In this document: piece by piece, positions 42,403 through 51,300 of the stretch
Layout of the letters: the number at the start of each line of letters is the position of its first letter
Position numbering within the stretch: position 1 is the first letter of the stretch
Source: HXMU1420-13 sp024742815
Lineage (GTDB): Bacteria > Bacteroidota > Rhodothermia > Balneolales > Balneolaceae
DNA: 64,000 bases
Direction: 5' to 3'
Assembly: GCA_024742815.1 (NCBI GenBank)
Contig: JANSXX010000002.1
Coordinates: 1-64,000 of the forward strand
Notes under the pieces: generated by a model
Database searches by the model: none
What the model was told of the DNA's origin: nothing
The model's input: only the letters and a program-made list of their open reading frames with translations
Program-made: the position numbers and the translations under genes

Positions 42403-44301
42403 TTGAAAAAAGAAGATCACATATCTAGTAAATTACTGAAACGGCAGATTAGAAAGTATCTGGGTTCGGTTGATGAAATTCCTGAAGGAATCTTCCCTCT
42501 ATTACAAGCAATTGATCAATCTTATGGGCACTATGATAGCGATAGAGAACTTTTAGAACGAGCGATGGATCTCAGTTCAGAAGAACTTTCCACTACAAAC
42601 AAAAGATTGAGAGAAGAACTTCAGCTTCAAACACAAGTTGTTGAAAAGCTGAAAAACAATCTGAGTAAAATACAGATTCATGATGCTGAGTGGGATTCTA
42701 ACGACCTGTTTAAAGTTGCTGAATTTATTTCACTGGAAATTGAGAAGAGAAAGGAAGCAGAAAAAGCACTTCGATACAGTAGGCAAGCATACAAGACATT
42801 AGTAGAAACCGCACCAGATATCATTTATCGGGTAAATGCAGATGGATATTTTACCTATGTGAATCCGATTGGCTTTGAATTGTCGGGGTATACCGAAGAT
42901 GAAGTTTATAATATGCGGTATATAGATGTAGTGCGAGATGATTATAAAAAAAGAGTTGGGGCATTTTATATAAAACAAGTTCGTGATAAGCGAGAATCAA
43001 CCTACCTTGAATTTCCGATGGAGAACAAACGAAATCGAGAAATTTGGGTTGGTCAGAAAGTTCAGCTTATTTATAAAGATGGTAAATACGACGGCATTCT
43101 AGCTATTGCCCGAGATATTACCGAGTTCAGGCGAATCAGAGAAGATTTAAAGAAGGCAAAAGTAGAGGCGGAGGCTTCATCTAAGGCAAAAGAAGCTTTT
43201 TTGGCAAATATGAGCCATGAAATTCGAACTCCGATGAATGCCATTATTGGGATGTCGCGACTACTTAAGCAAACGGAAATAAATAACGAGCAGGCAAAAT
43301 ATTTAAATGCGATATCCAGCTCTTCCTCAAATCTTATTGTGCTGATAAATGATATACTGGATTTATCAAAAATCGAGTCCGGTAAACTGGAGTTGGAACA
43401 ACTCGGGTTTAGTTTAAGTGATCTGCTCGATAGCTTGTATTATGCTCAAAAATTGTTGGCTGATCAGAAAGGCATTGAATTTCATTATACGGTAGACTCT
43501 GAAATACCAAATGCTTTATTCGGCGATCCATATCGACTTAATCAGATTCTTACAAATCTGATCAACAACGCGATAAAATTTACGCCAAAAGGTAGAGTTG
43601 AACTCAGTGTAAAGCTTGTTAATGCAAAGAAGAAAACCAATATCATTGAGTTTAGCGTAAAAGATACTGGAATAGGTATTTCACGAGAAAACCTGAACTC
43701 TATTTTTGATGCGTTTTCTCAAGCTGATACCAGCATAACACGAAAGTTTGGAGGCACAGGTTTGGGACTCGCAATCACTCGGCATTTAGTTTCTATCATG
43801 GATGGAGAATTGGATGTACAAAGTACTGCAGGGGTGGGCACGGTATTTAAAGTTCGATTACCACTCAAAAAAGCGGATAAGATTGAAGTGAAAGTTGAAG
43901 AAAAATTAGAATCAGATTTGCTGGATCTGGAGGGATTGTCCTTACTGATTGTTGAAGATAACCGAATCAATCGCCTGCTCGCTTTCACACTGTTAGACAA
44001 GTGGGGCGTTAACTACGATTGGTCGGAAAATGGTAAGGAAGCTATTGAAAAGTTAGCGAATAAAAAGTTTGATATTATTTTAATGGATATGCAGATGCCG
44101 GTTATGGATGGGCTGGAAGCTACTCGATATATCCGCAACGAGCTTCATCTCGATATACCAATTATTGCCCTCACGGCAAATGCTTTCAAAGATGATGCAG
44201 ATAAGTGTTTACAAAGCGGAATGAACGATGTGATCACTAAGCCCTTTGAGCCATCAATTTTGTACAATAAAATTCTGAAACAGATATATCAACAGATATA
44301 A
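42403..44301 (+). CDS. PAS-containing hybrid histidine kinase with receiver domain
   Basis: A cytoplasmic 632-residue sensor kinase with no membrane helices. Order: helical N-terminus (about 1-120), PAS domain (about 128-245; LVETAPDIIYRVNADGYFTYVN), HisKA with phospho-acceptor His in ANMSHEIRTPMNAI (about 271), HATPase (about 375-490; NQILTNLINNAIKFT, DTGIGIS, FGGTGLGLAI), and a C-terminal receiver (about 512-630; LIVEDNRIN, LMDMQMPVMDG with Asp about 561, ALTANAF, KPF). The start is TTG, 5 bp after the FIST stop; no ATG fits. No response regulator with an output domain or Hpt protein is adjacent, so the downstream partner is unknown. Confidence 0.93.
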   Translation: MKKEDHISSKLLKRQIRKYLGSVDEIPEGIFPLLQAIDQSYGHYDSDRELLERAMDLSSEELSTTNKRLREELQLQTQVVEKLKNNLSKIQIHDAEWDSNDLFKVAEFISLEIEKRKEAEKALRYSRQAYKTLVETAPDIIYRVNADGYFTYVNPIGFELSGYTEDEVYNMRYIDVVRDDYKKRVGAFYIKQVRDKRESTYLEFPMENKRNREIWVGQKVQLIYKDGKYDGILAIARDITEFRRIREDLKKAKVEAEASSKAKEAFLANMSHEIRTPMNAIIGMSRLLKQTEINNEQAKYLNAISSSSSNLIVLINDILDLSKIESGKLELEQLGFSLSDLLDSLYYAQKLLADQKGIEFHYTVDSEIPNALFGDPYRLNQILTNLINNAIKFTPKGRVELSVKLVNAKKKTNIIEFSVKDTGIGISRENLNSIFDAFSQADTSITRKFGGTGLGLAITRHLVSIMDGELDVQSTAGVGTVFKVRLPLKKADKIEVKVEEKLESDLLDLEGLSLLIVEDNRINRLLAFTLLDKWGVNYDWSENGKEAIEKLANKKFDIILMDMQMPVMDGLEATRYIRNELHLDIPIIALTANAFKDDADKCLQSGMNDVITKPFEPSILYNKILKQIYQQI

Positions 44302-44331
44302 AAAAGGCATCTACGAAAGTAAAATGCCTTT
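44298..44331. terminator. bidirectional terminator between the hybrid kinase and recA
   Basis: Stem 44303-44310 (AAAGGCAT) with 44324-44331 (ATGCCTTT) around a 13-base loop. On the minus strand it runs into TTTTTTTATAT, a good terminator for recA; the plus-strand tail (TGTAATTTT) is weaker. Confidence 0.8.
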
Positions 44332-44357
44332 GTAATTTTATTGTGGCGAAGAGATCA

Positions 44358-45395
44358 TTATTCCTCGACCGGTGCAGCAGATTCAGAAACCAGTTCTTCG
44401 TCTTCTATCCCATTAAGTTTTTTGCGAACCGCTTTTTCGATGTTATCGGTTAACTCAGGATCTTCTTCCAAAAATTGCATGGCTGCATCAGCACCTTGGC
44501 CGATAGGCTCACCATTGTAACGGAACCAGCTTCCACGCTTTTGAATGATGTCGAACTCAACAGCAAGATCAAGAATCTCAGATATCTTAGAGATACCTTT
44601 TCCATACATGATGTTAAATTCAACCACTTTGAAAGGAGGAGCTACCTTATTCTTTGCAACTTTAACCTTGGTTCGGTTTCCAATTACTTCATCCGCTTTT
44701 TTAATTGCACCAATTCTTCGGATATCTAAACGAACGGATGAATAGAATTTAAGAGCTCTACCACCAGTTGTGGTTTCAGGGTTTCCGAACATGACACCAA
44801 TCTTCTCGCGAACCTGATTAATGAAAATACAGGATGTGGATGTTTTATTTACGATACCCGTGATTTTTCTCAAAGCTTGTGACATCAATCGTGCTTGAAG
44901 TCCCATGTGAGAATCGCCCATTTCACCTTCTAATTCTGCACGTGGAACTAAAGCCGCTACCGAATCCACCACAATCACATCCAAAGCTCCAGAACGGATA
45001 AGTGTTTCAGTAATTTCAAGTGCTTGTTCACCGCTGTCTGGTTGAGAAACCAACAGTTCTTCGGTATTAATACCTAAGGCTCGTGCGTATCTTGGATCGA
45101 AGGCATGCTCAGCATCTATAAATGCAGCGTAGCCACCGTTTTTCTGAGCTTGTGCAATCACCTGAAGTGCAAGTGTTGTTTTACCCGAAGCTTCCGGACC
45201 GTAAATCTCGGTAATTCTTCCTCTTGGAACCCCCTGTACGCCTAATGCGTAATCCACCATAATAGAACCAGTAGAGATAACATCCACATCTTGTGATGCA
45301 CCATCTCCAAGCTTCATAATGGTTCCCTTTCCATGTTGTTTTTCGATTTGCCCAACGGCAATGTCTAATGCTTTAAGTTTATTTTCGTCAGCCAT
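44358..45395 (-). CDS. recA: recombinase RecA
   Basis: DNA strand-exchange protein and SOS co-protease. Walker A GPEASGKTTLALQ (about residues 65-77), the ALRKITGIVNKTSTSCIFINQVREKIGVMFGNPETTTGG region (DNA loops L1/L2; shown here only to name it, about residues 176-215) and a short acidic C-tail ending APVEE. The 345-residue length is normal. It is monocistronic: a terminator follows, and a candidate -7 element and repeats lie just upstream. Confidence 0.98.
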   Translation of the reverse strand: MADENKLKALDIAVGQIEKQHGKGTIMKLGDGASQDVDVISTGSIMVDYALGVQGVPRGRITEIYGPEASGKTTLALQVIAQAQKNGGYAAFIDAEHAFDPRYARALGINTEELLVSQPDSGEQALEITETLIRSGALDVIVVDSVAALVPRAELEGEMGDSHMGLQARLMSQALRKITGIVNKTSTSCIFINQVREKIGVMFGNPETTTGGRALKFYSSVRLDIRRIGAIKKADEVIGNRTKVKVAKNKVAPPFKVVEFNIMYGKGISKISEILDLAVEFDIIQKRGSWFRYNGEPIGQGADAAMQFLEEDPELTDNIEKAVRKKLNGIEDEELVSESAAPVEE

Positions 45396-45420
45396 AGTGT
45401 TATGCTTTATTGATTTTTCT

Positions 45421-45428
45421 CAAATGTA
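45421..45428 (-). promoter_or_regulatory. candidate -7 element of recA
   Basis: On the minus strand it reads TACATTTG, an exact match to TAnnTTTG, about 25 bp upstream of the recA start. No clear -33 TTTG is present at the usual spacing, so an activator or different sigma factor may contribute. Confidence 0.45.
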
Positions 45429-45438
45429 AGGGGGGAAG

Positions 45439-45454
45439 GTGTCAGATTGTGTCA
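45439..45454. promoter_or_regulatory. GTGTCA direct repeat upstream of recA
   Basis: GTGTCA starts at 45439 and 45449, a 10-bp period, just upstream of the candidate -7 element; the second copy also lies in a TGTG-T-CACA palindrome (45448-45456). It is well placed to be a damage-response operator, but it does not resemble the LexA boxes known to me. Confidence 0.35.
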
Positions 45455-45529
45455 CATGCGATCGGGGATAAATATATGTGCAAATTATGTGAGGTACAAG
45501 TTTTATGTTTCTAATTTAGATCAGTTATT

Positions 45530-45554
45530 AAAATCCAAATTCCAAAATCCAATG
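45530..45554 (+). repeat. left inverted repeat of the four-helix-bundle cassette
   Basis: Twenty-five bases made of 7-bp-period CCAAAWT-like units. Its reverse complement matches 45944-45968 at 22 of 25 positions, the three differences being spaced exactly 7 bp apart. Confidence 0.65.
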
Positions 45555-45568
45555 TTTAAGCTAGTAAT

Positions 45569-45946
45569 TCATTTATTAACGATTGAAGAGAATATTTTAA
45601 CTAGTTGAGTTGCCTCGTTAATAAGTATTTCTTTTTGTGCTTCAATTTTTGGGTCGCCATATAATGGTAACAGTTTTAGCCAATAAATGGATTCTTTTGC
45701 TTCTTTCTTGCAAATTTTAATACGATAGATAAAATCTTTTTTGCTTAATGATTCATTTGCTTCTATATAATTTGCACCAACTGAGCCAGCTGATCTTGAC
45801 AACTGTTTTGCATCATCTATCGTGATGAAATCAAGTTTAATTGATCTCAAAAAAGTTCGTGTATTTTCTGCGAATAAAAATGTTCTACTATCCAGTGGTT
45901 GTATGTCATTTTTTTGGGAAGTTGAACAAAATTGTTGCTTGAGCAT
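45569..45946 (-). CDS. four helix bundle protein (S23/IVS-like)
   Basis: A 125-residue helical protein of the four-helix-bundle family first found in intervening sequences of 23S rRNA genes. Recognisable are DDAKQLSRSAGSVGANYIEANES, then KKDFIYRIKICKKEAKESIYWLKLL and a C-terminal helix. The N-terminal ~40 residues before IDDAKQLSR look atypical; the usual proteins start 'FEKL...'. The gene is bounded by inverted repeats and its ATG lies within one of them, a cassette-like layout. It does not sit in an rRNA gene here. Its molecular function is not known. Confidence 0.85.
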   Translation of the reverse strand: MLKQQFCSTSQKNDIQPLDSRTFLFAENTRTFLRSIKLDFITIDDAKQLSRSAGSVGANYIEANESLSKKDFIYRIKICKKEAKESIYWLKLLPLYGDPKIEAQKEILINEATQLVKIFSSIVNK

Positions 45947-45968
45947 TGGAATTTGGATTTTGGAATTT
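45944..45968 (-). repeat. right inverted repeat of the four-helix-bundle cassette
   Basis: Inverted partner of 45530-45554 (22/25 match) built from TTTGGAWT units; its first three bases are the complement of the gene's ATG start. Confidence 0.65.
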
Positions 45969-46010
45969 CTAACTAGAACTCAACAGTTAGATCGTCCCCA
46001 AACCCATTCC

Positions 46011-47198
46011 TTACAAAAATTTCTGAACTGAAGCCTTCAATTCTCCAATCATTTCTTCGATTTGTGCGGTAGTTGTATAAGGTGCAGGACCTAATCGCAG
46101 AATTTCATTTCTGGCATCTGTAAAGATATTTCGATCCATTAAATCTGCTTTAATTTCCCTTGCTTTAGGAGATGTTAGCGATAAGAATCCGCCATTTCTT
46201 GAAAGATGTTCGTCGTGTGTGAGTCGTATTTGTGCCGGGTCGAAATCCTGCTCTAAAAATAGACTACGAAGCATACCAACTTGCGCCTCGTACTGTGCTC
46301 GTAATATTTGTGGTGTGAGTCCCTGATCTTTAAAAAATTCCACAACTTTAGCAGCTCGGAATTGGGAAGAGGGATCATAAGTAGCACTTGCAAATCGCTG
46401 ATCCGATTGATCATATTGAACGGGAGCATCAGTTCGCGGGTGTTCAAGGGTGCTAAACGATGCAAACCAACCTGTAATGGCAGGGCGATACTCACAGTCT
46501 TTAGGAAATCGAAGAAAACAATTGGCCTCACCCCATTGTAGATATTTATATCCGCCAATCAGAATAAAACAATCCTCTAAATTGGCTTCACGTAGAGAAA
46601 GCGGCACTACATTTGTTCCGTGGTAATCGTCGATGATTACTGGAATGCCTTGTACTCTAGCTGCGGCGGCAATTTCAGTTAAATGAGTGTTGATCAAGCA
46701 ACTTTGGAAATACACTCTGGAAAGCATGATGGCAGAGGTATTAATATCAATTTCATTAATAATTCGAGTGGCAAAATCCTCATCCGGATCTATAGGAACT
46801 CGAACTACTTCTAAGCCTTCTTCCTCTAAACGACGAAGTTGACGATGCATTGAATGAAACTCAGCATCGGTAGTAATGATTTTTGGCTTATTCTTCAGAT
46901 CGAAGCTGCTCATCAGACTAACCATCAGAAAATGAGTGCTTTCTTCCTTGCAATAAAAGCCATCGGGATCATCATAATACTCACGGAGGTAGTTTCGTAA
47001 AACTTCCGTCTTTTCAGCCGCTATTCCCCACTTTTTATCGACTTCGCGAGCGCATACATCAAAATATTCGACCTGACCTGCTCTGGCAACATCGGGCCAT
47101 GCTTGGTGAGAATGCCCGGTAAAAAGTAGCCGATTTGCTACATCAAAATGTGAGTAATAAGGTTGTAGTCGCTTTGCGAGATGATCTATTTCAGACAT
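46011..47198 (-). CDS. kynU: kynureninase-like PLP enzyme (aminotransferase class V fold)
   Basis: Expected to split kynurenine (or 3-hydroxykynurenine) into anthranilate (or the 3-hydroxy form) and alanine. Features: FTGHSHQAWPD near the N-terminus, VIIDDYHGTNVVPL with the PLP-ring Asp, and GGYKYLQWGEANCFLR with the PLP-binding Lys at about residue 218, matching the GYKYLxxG form of kynureninases. The 395-residue length fits. It lies 82 bp downstream of tryptophan 2,3-dioxygenase on the same strand, which strongly supports the kynurenine role; a related class V enzyme of other specificity remains possible. No formamidase gene is adjacent. Confidence 0.8.
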   Translation of the reverse strand: MSEIDHLAKRLQPYYSHFDVANRLLFTGHSHQAWPDVARAGQVEYFDVCAREVDKKWGIAAEKTEVLRNYLREYYDDPDGFYCKEESTHFLMVSLMSSFDLKNKPKIITTDAEFHSMHRQLRRLEEEGLEVVRVPIDPDEDFATRIINEIDINTSAIMLSRVYFQSCLINTHLTEIAAAARVQGIPVIIDDYHGTNVVPLSLREANLEDCFILIGGYKYLQWGEANCFLRFPKDCEYRPAITGWFASFSTLEHPRTDAPVQYDQSDQRFASATYDPSSQFRAAKVVEFFKDQGLTPQILRAQYEAQVGMLRSLFLEQDFDPAQIRLTHDEHLSRNGGFLSLTSPKAREIKADLMDRNIFTDARNEILRLGPAPYTTTAQIEEMIGELKASVQKFL

Positions 47199-47280
47199 AT
47201 ATGGATTGTTTTTGTATCCCTAATGATTTGGTAAAGCTAATTCATTTGAGGGGTAGATAGTTCAGTGAATCTTGAACTTC

Positions 47281-48060
47281 TTAAAATTCAGTTCGGATGG
47301 CCCACAAATCCGGAAATATCGCATGGTTTGTTGTTTTCTTTAAGTAATCGACTCCAGCCGAACCTCCCGTACCTTTTTTGCGACCAATTGTACGCTCCAC
47401 CATTTTTACATGTCGATATCGCCATTCTTGTAAGCCTTCGTCGAAGTCTACCAACAATTCACAAACCAACGCTAATTCAGGTGCTGTTTTCATAACCAAA
47501 ACCAGCTGTTTTTGGATTTCTTGAGATGGATTATATAGCAAGCCTATCTCATTTTCCCTTTTCGGTTGTACAGGAAAGCCTTTATTAGTTAAATATTCTC
47601 CAAAACTCTCCCAGATTGTTCGTTCCTTCATCCTCGACTTCAATAACTCGACGGTCTCTTTGTCGTCTTTATGGGCTTCCAGCATTAGTGGAAGCCTTAA
47701 TCCGCATAGTATTTCGATTTCTCGAAATTGTACCGATTGAAAACCGGTAGATTGCCCTAGAAAAGATCGAAAGCTGTTGAATTCGAGGGGGGTCATAGTT
47801 TCGAGAATATCTACCTGCGAAACCAATGTTTTCATTATAGTAAGGATACGCCGCAATGTTTTAATGGCATGATAACTTTCACCATTAATAAGATCCTTGC
47901 GTAGTTTTTCAAATTCGTGCAGAATTTGTTTAAACCATAGCTCATAAGTTTGATGGATTATGATGAAAAGCATCTCATCATGTTCTTTGGGATCCGATTG
48001 TAAATGTTGAATGGAAGTGAGCGCCTCCACTTCAAGATATTTTGAATACGTTAGGTTCAT
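47281..48060 (-). CDS. kynA: tryptophan 2,3-dioxygenase
   Basis: Haem enzyme that opens the tryptophan indole ring to N-formylkynurenine. Family blocks: LTYSKYLEVEALTSIQHLQ, DEMLFIIIHQTYELWFKQILHE (substrate pocket), NSFRSFLGQSTGFQS and the C-terminal RKKGTGGSAGVDYLKKT. The frame is open to a GTG at 48123, but a -7 promoter element overlaps that codon, so the ATG at 48060, just before NLTYSKYL, is taken as the start (259 residues). First gene of a two-gene unit with the kynureninase-like gene. Confidence 0.93.
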   Translation of the reverse strand: MNLTYSKYLEVEALTSIQHLQSDPKEHDEMLFIIIHQTYELWFKQILHEFEKLRKDLINGESYHAIKTLRRILTIMKTLVSQVDILETMTPLEFNSFRSFLGQSTGFQSVQFREIEILCGLRLPLMLEAHKDDKETVELLKSRMKERTIWESFGEYLTNKGFPVQPKRENEIGLLYNPSQEIQKQLVLVMKTAPELALVCELLVDFDEGLQEWRYRHVKMVERTIGRKKGTGGSAGVDYLKKTTNHAIFPDLWAIRTEF

Positions 48061-48122
48061 TTCACGCACAGTTTGGAATAAAAATGATGATAAAAAGAAA
48101 TTGTGCAAGTACACAATGAGCA

Positions 48123-48130
48123 CAAATTTA
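48123..48130 (-). promoter_or_regulatory. candidate -7 element of the kynA-kynU unit
   Basis: Minus strand TAAATTTG is an exact match to TAnnTTTG, with TTTA about 17 bp upstream as a poor -33 element. It predicts a leader of about 55 bases before the ATG at 48060. Confidence 0.45.
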
Positions 48131-48165
48131 CACGCTTAGAACGCCTTAAAGTGCTGAATGATGGG

Positions 48166-48211
48166 TGATTAGAGTAACTGCTAATCAGACAATCTAATGC
48201 AATAAAATTAG
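48166..48211. promoter_or_regulatory. phased ATTAG/CTAAT half-site array
   Basis: Half-sites start at 48168 (ATTAG), 48181 (CTAAT), 48194 (CTAAT) and 48207 (ATTAG), exactly 13 bp apart. The first pair extends to a perfect 7-8-7 palindrome (TGATTAG...CTAATCA). Placed 38-81 bp upstream of the kynA -7 element, it may bind a dimeric regulator of one or both divergent operons. Confidence 0.45.
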
Positions 48212-48399
48212 AAAAAGAATTTTTTCTCTGATTTTTTGCAAAATTAAAATCATAATGCAGATAATGTATTTTTTTAGATGAAAATTAAATCTAGGCTTTC
48301 CTTTATGGTCGATATTTTGATACAATTCCTACATCAAAAATTTATCAAATCTGGGGTCCCGGATAGGTACATCTCGAACGGTTCAATTGTAATCTCATT

Positions 48400-51300
48400 A
48401 TGATAAAATTCAGGCTATTAACACTTCTCACTTTCGTCTTGTGTTCGGGCTCAGTTTTAGCTCAAACAGGTAAAATCACAGGATTTGTTACCGACAGCGA
48501 AGGCGAGCCACTTCCCGGCGTAAGTATTGTAATTGAAGGTACGGTACAAGGCGCGGCAACATCCGCAGATGGATACTATCAAATACTTAATGTGGACCCG
48601 GGTGTATACACGCTTAAGGCTTCTTTCATAGGTTTTGCTACCGTTTTGGTAGAAAATGTGGAAGTAAATACTGATTTAACTACCCGTCAGGACTTTGAGA
48701 TGGCCGAGCAAACCATCGAAGGGGAAGAAATCGTAGTAACCGCCGAGCAACCTGTGGTTCGTAAGGATGTTTCGTCAAGCCAGGCGAATATCAGTACCGA
48801 TGATATTAAAGCACTACCGGTTACAAGCGTTACCAGTGTGATTGGATTACAAGCAGGGGTGGAAGGTTTAAGTATTCGTGGAAGCGGTTCCGATGAAGTA
48901 GCCTTTAATTTAAATGGATTTAACCTTCGTTCAGGTCGTGATAATAGCCCGTTCACAGGGGTAAGTGTAACTTCTATTCAATCGGTTCAGGTACAAACCG
49001 GTGGGTTTAATGCCGAGTATGGTGATCTTCGTTCTGGATTGATCAATGTAACTAGTAAAGAAGGAAATCCCGATCGTTACACCGTTGACGGAATTGTACG
49101 ATACACACCGCCCCAACCAAAAAATATCGGGCAAAAAATTAATGATCCTAATTCGTACTGGCTACGTCCATATCTTGACGATGCTGTGGCTTGGACTGGT
49201 ACAAACAATGGAGCATGGGACACCTACACTCAAGACAGTTACCCTGCATTCCAAGGTTGGAATGCGTTTTCACAAACACTTTTGGCAGATGATGATCCTA
49301 CCAATGACCTAACTCCGGAAGCCGCACAACAAGCTTTTTTATGGCAACATCGAAAAGATTTTGCTATCACAAATCCAGATTACGAGATCGATTTAACGAT
49401 CGGTGGTCCGGTGCCCGGCATTAGCGACAAGCTTGGTGATTTGAGATTCAGTTCCTCAATTAGGCAAACACAAACTATGTATATCGTACCACTTTCCGAG
49501 GATCGATACAAGCAAACCACCTTTCAAACCAAACTTACAAGCAACATTGCTGATGGGATGAAATTATCAGTTGAAGGTTTATATAGCCTCGAAACAGGAA
49601 CGGGAGCTAGCCAATCAGGTAATCCGGGATTTTTTGTTTCACCAAGCGGTATCTCTAGCGCAATGGATCAAGTTAGTTTTATTGACACGCGTCTATATGC
49701 TAGTGATTATTGGGCTCCTTCTGAGAGAATCAATGCTAATATTGGTGCAGAATTCACCCATTCTTTAAGTGAGAATACGTTTTATGAGGTTCAAATCAAT
49801 AACTATATCTCTGAGAATTCTACAAATCCGGGAGCTTTCCGGGATACCACGGTAGCATATACAATTGGAGGAGTAGGGTTTGATGAAGCTCCATTCGGAT
49901 TCTTTGAAGGCACTTCGTTCGGTATAGCAAGCGGGATGCGAATGGGTATCGGTATGAGTACCTCTCGGGATAGTAGCCGCGTTTCTGATCTGACCATTAA
50001 GGCAAGTATTACGAGTCAGATAAATCGATTTAATTTAGTTAAAGCAGGTCTAGAGCTCATAAGAACACATAGTGATGTAAATTTTGGACGATTTGATAAA
50101 AACCTGCAATCAAGCAACGTAAATAACACTTGGAATAATAAACCTTATAGAATTGCAGGATTCCTTCAAGATAAAATCGAGTTTGATGGTATGATTGCAA
50201 ACTTAGGTGTACGTTTTGACTACGTAAATCCCAATGTGGACTGGTACGATTATGATCCGTATTCCGAAATTTTCGCACCGGGTTTTGCTCCAGCATTAGA
50301 TACTGTATCAACTTCTCCTGTAAAAGCACAATTATTTGTGCAACCAAGAGTGGGGGTTTCGTTTCCGATCACAGATAACAGTAAACTATTCTTTAACTAT
50401 GGTCATGCGTTACAGTTGCCTGATCCCGCTACACTTTACTTAGTAAGAATTGAACCAAATACGAATACACTCACCCGGTTAGCTACTCCAAATAGTCCAC
50501 TTGCTAAAACCGTAGCGTACGAAATCGGATTTGAGCAAAATATCCTAGATAATTACTTGATAAGAATTAGTGGTTACTACAAAGATATTACCAACGATCC
50601 TGCTGCACAATCGTACGTAGCTCGTGCAGGGTTCTCATACAGTACCATTCAGCCATTTTTCTATCGAGATATACGTGGATTCGAGTTTACGCTTAGAAAA
50701 CAACGTGGCAAGTATTTTAGAGGTGAGATAAACTATACGTACGATGTTCAAAAACGTGGTTTCTTTGGTACTTTGGTTAACTACGAAAATCCTTTTCAGC
50801 AGCGAGATTACGATCGTACTACTAATTCTAATGCCATTACAAGACCGGTACCTCGACCATTCGCGCGTTTACAGCTTTTCTTTACTAGTCCAAATGATTT
50901 AGGTCCCGAATTGCTTGGTGGTCATCCTTTAGGAGGTTGGCAGTTAGTGCCTATAGTAAGTTGGAAAGCCGGTTCATTATTCACCTACACCGGTGGTGGG
51001 AGTATTCCTGGAGTTGATAATAATTTGAAATACAAAGATAACTGGAGTACAAGTTTACGACTAACGAAAAACTTTTTCCTCAAAGATGGCTCTAACATCA
51101 GTTTCTTTGCGGATATTTCAAACGTAATTAACCGTAGAAATTTCAATATTTTCAATTCAGGATTAGTTGATGGTAACGACTACCTAGACTACATGAGATC
51201 TTTACACTTACCGGAAGACAAACTCGACGAAATTGGTGTATTGAATCAAAGTGTACCCGGCTCTGATCAACCCGGTGACTACCGACCAGCGGATGTTGAG

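Larger units (their letters stand above)
48061..48399. other. divergent intergenic region between kyn genes and TonB module
   Basis: 339 bp without a gene. It holds the kynA -7 element (48123-48130), a phased array of ATTAG/CTAAT half-sites (48166-48211) and an AT-rich run (48215-48300). A clear promoter for the TonB receptor was not identified; GATATTTTG near 48313 has a one-base-short spacing. Confidence 0.6.

Noticed and set aside
48061..48123. GTG start for tryptophan 2,3-dioxygenase at 48123
   Set aside because: A -7 promoter element overlaps the codon and the extra 21 residues do not match the family; ATG at 48060 fits better.
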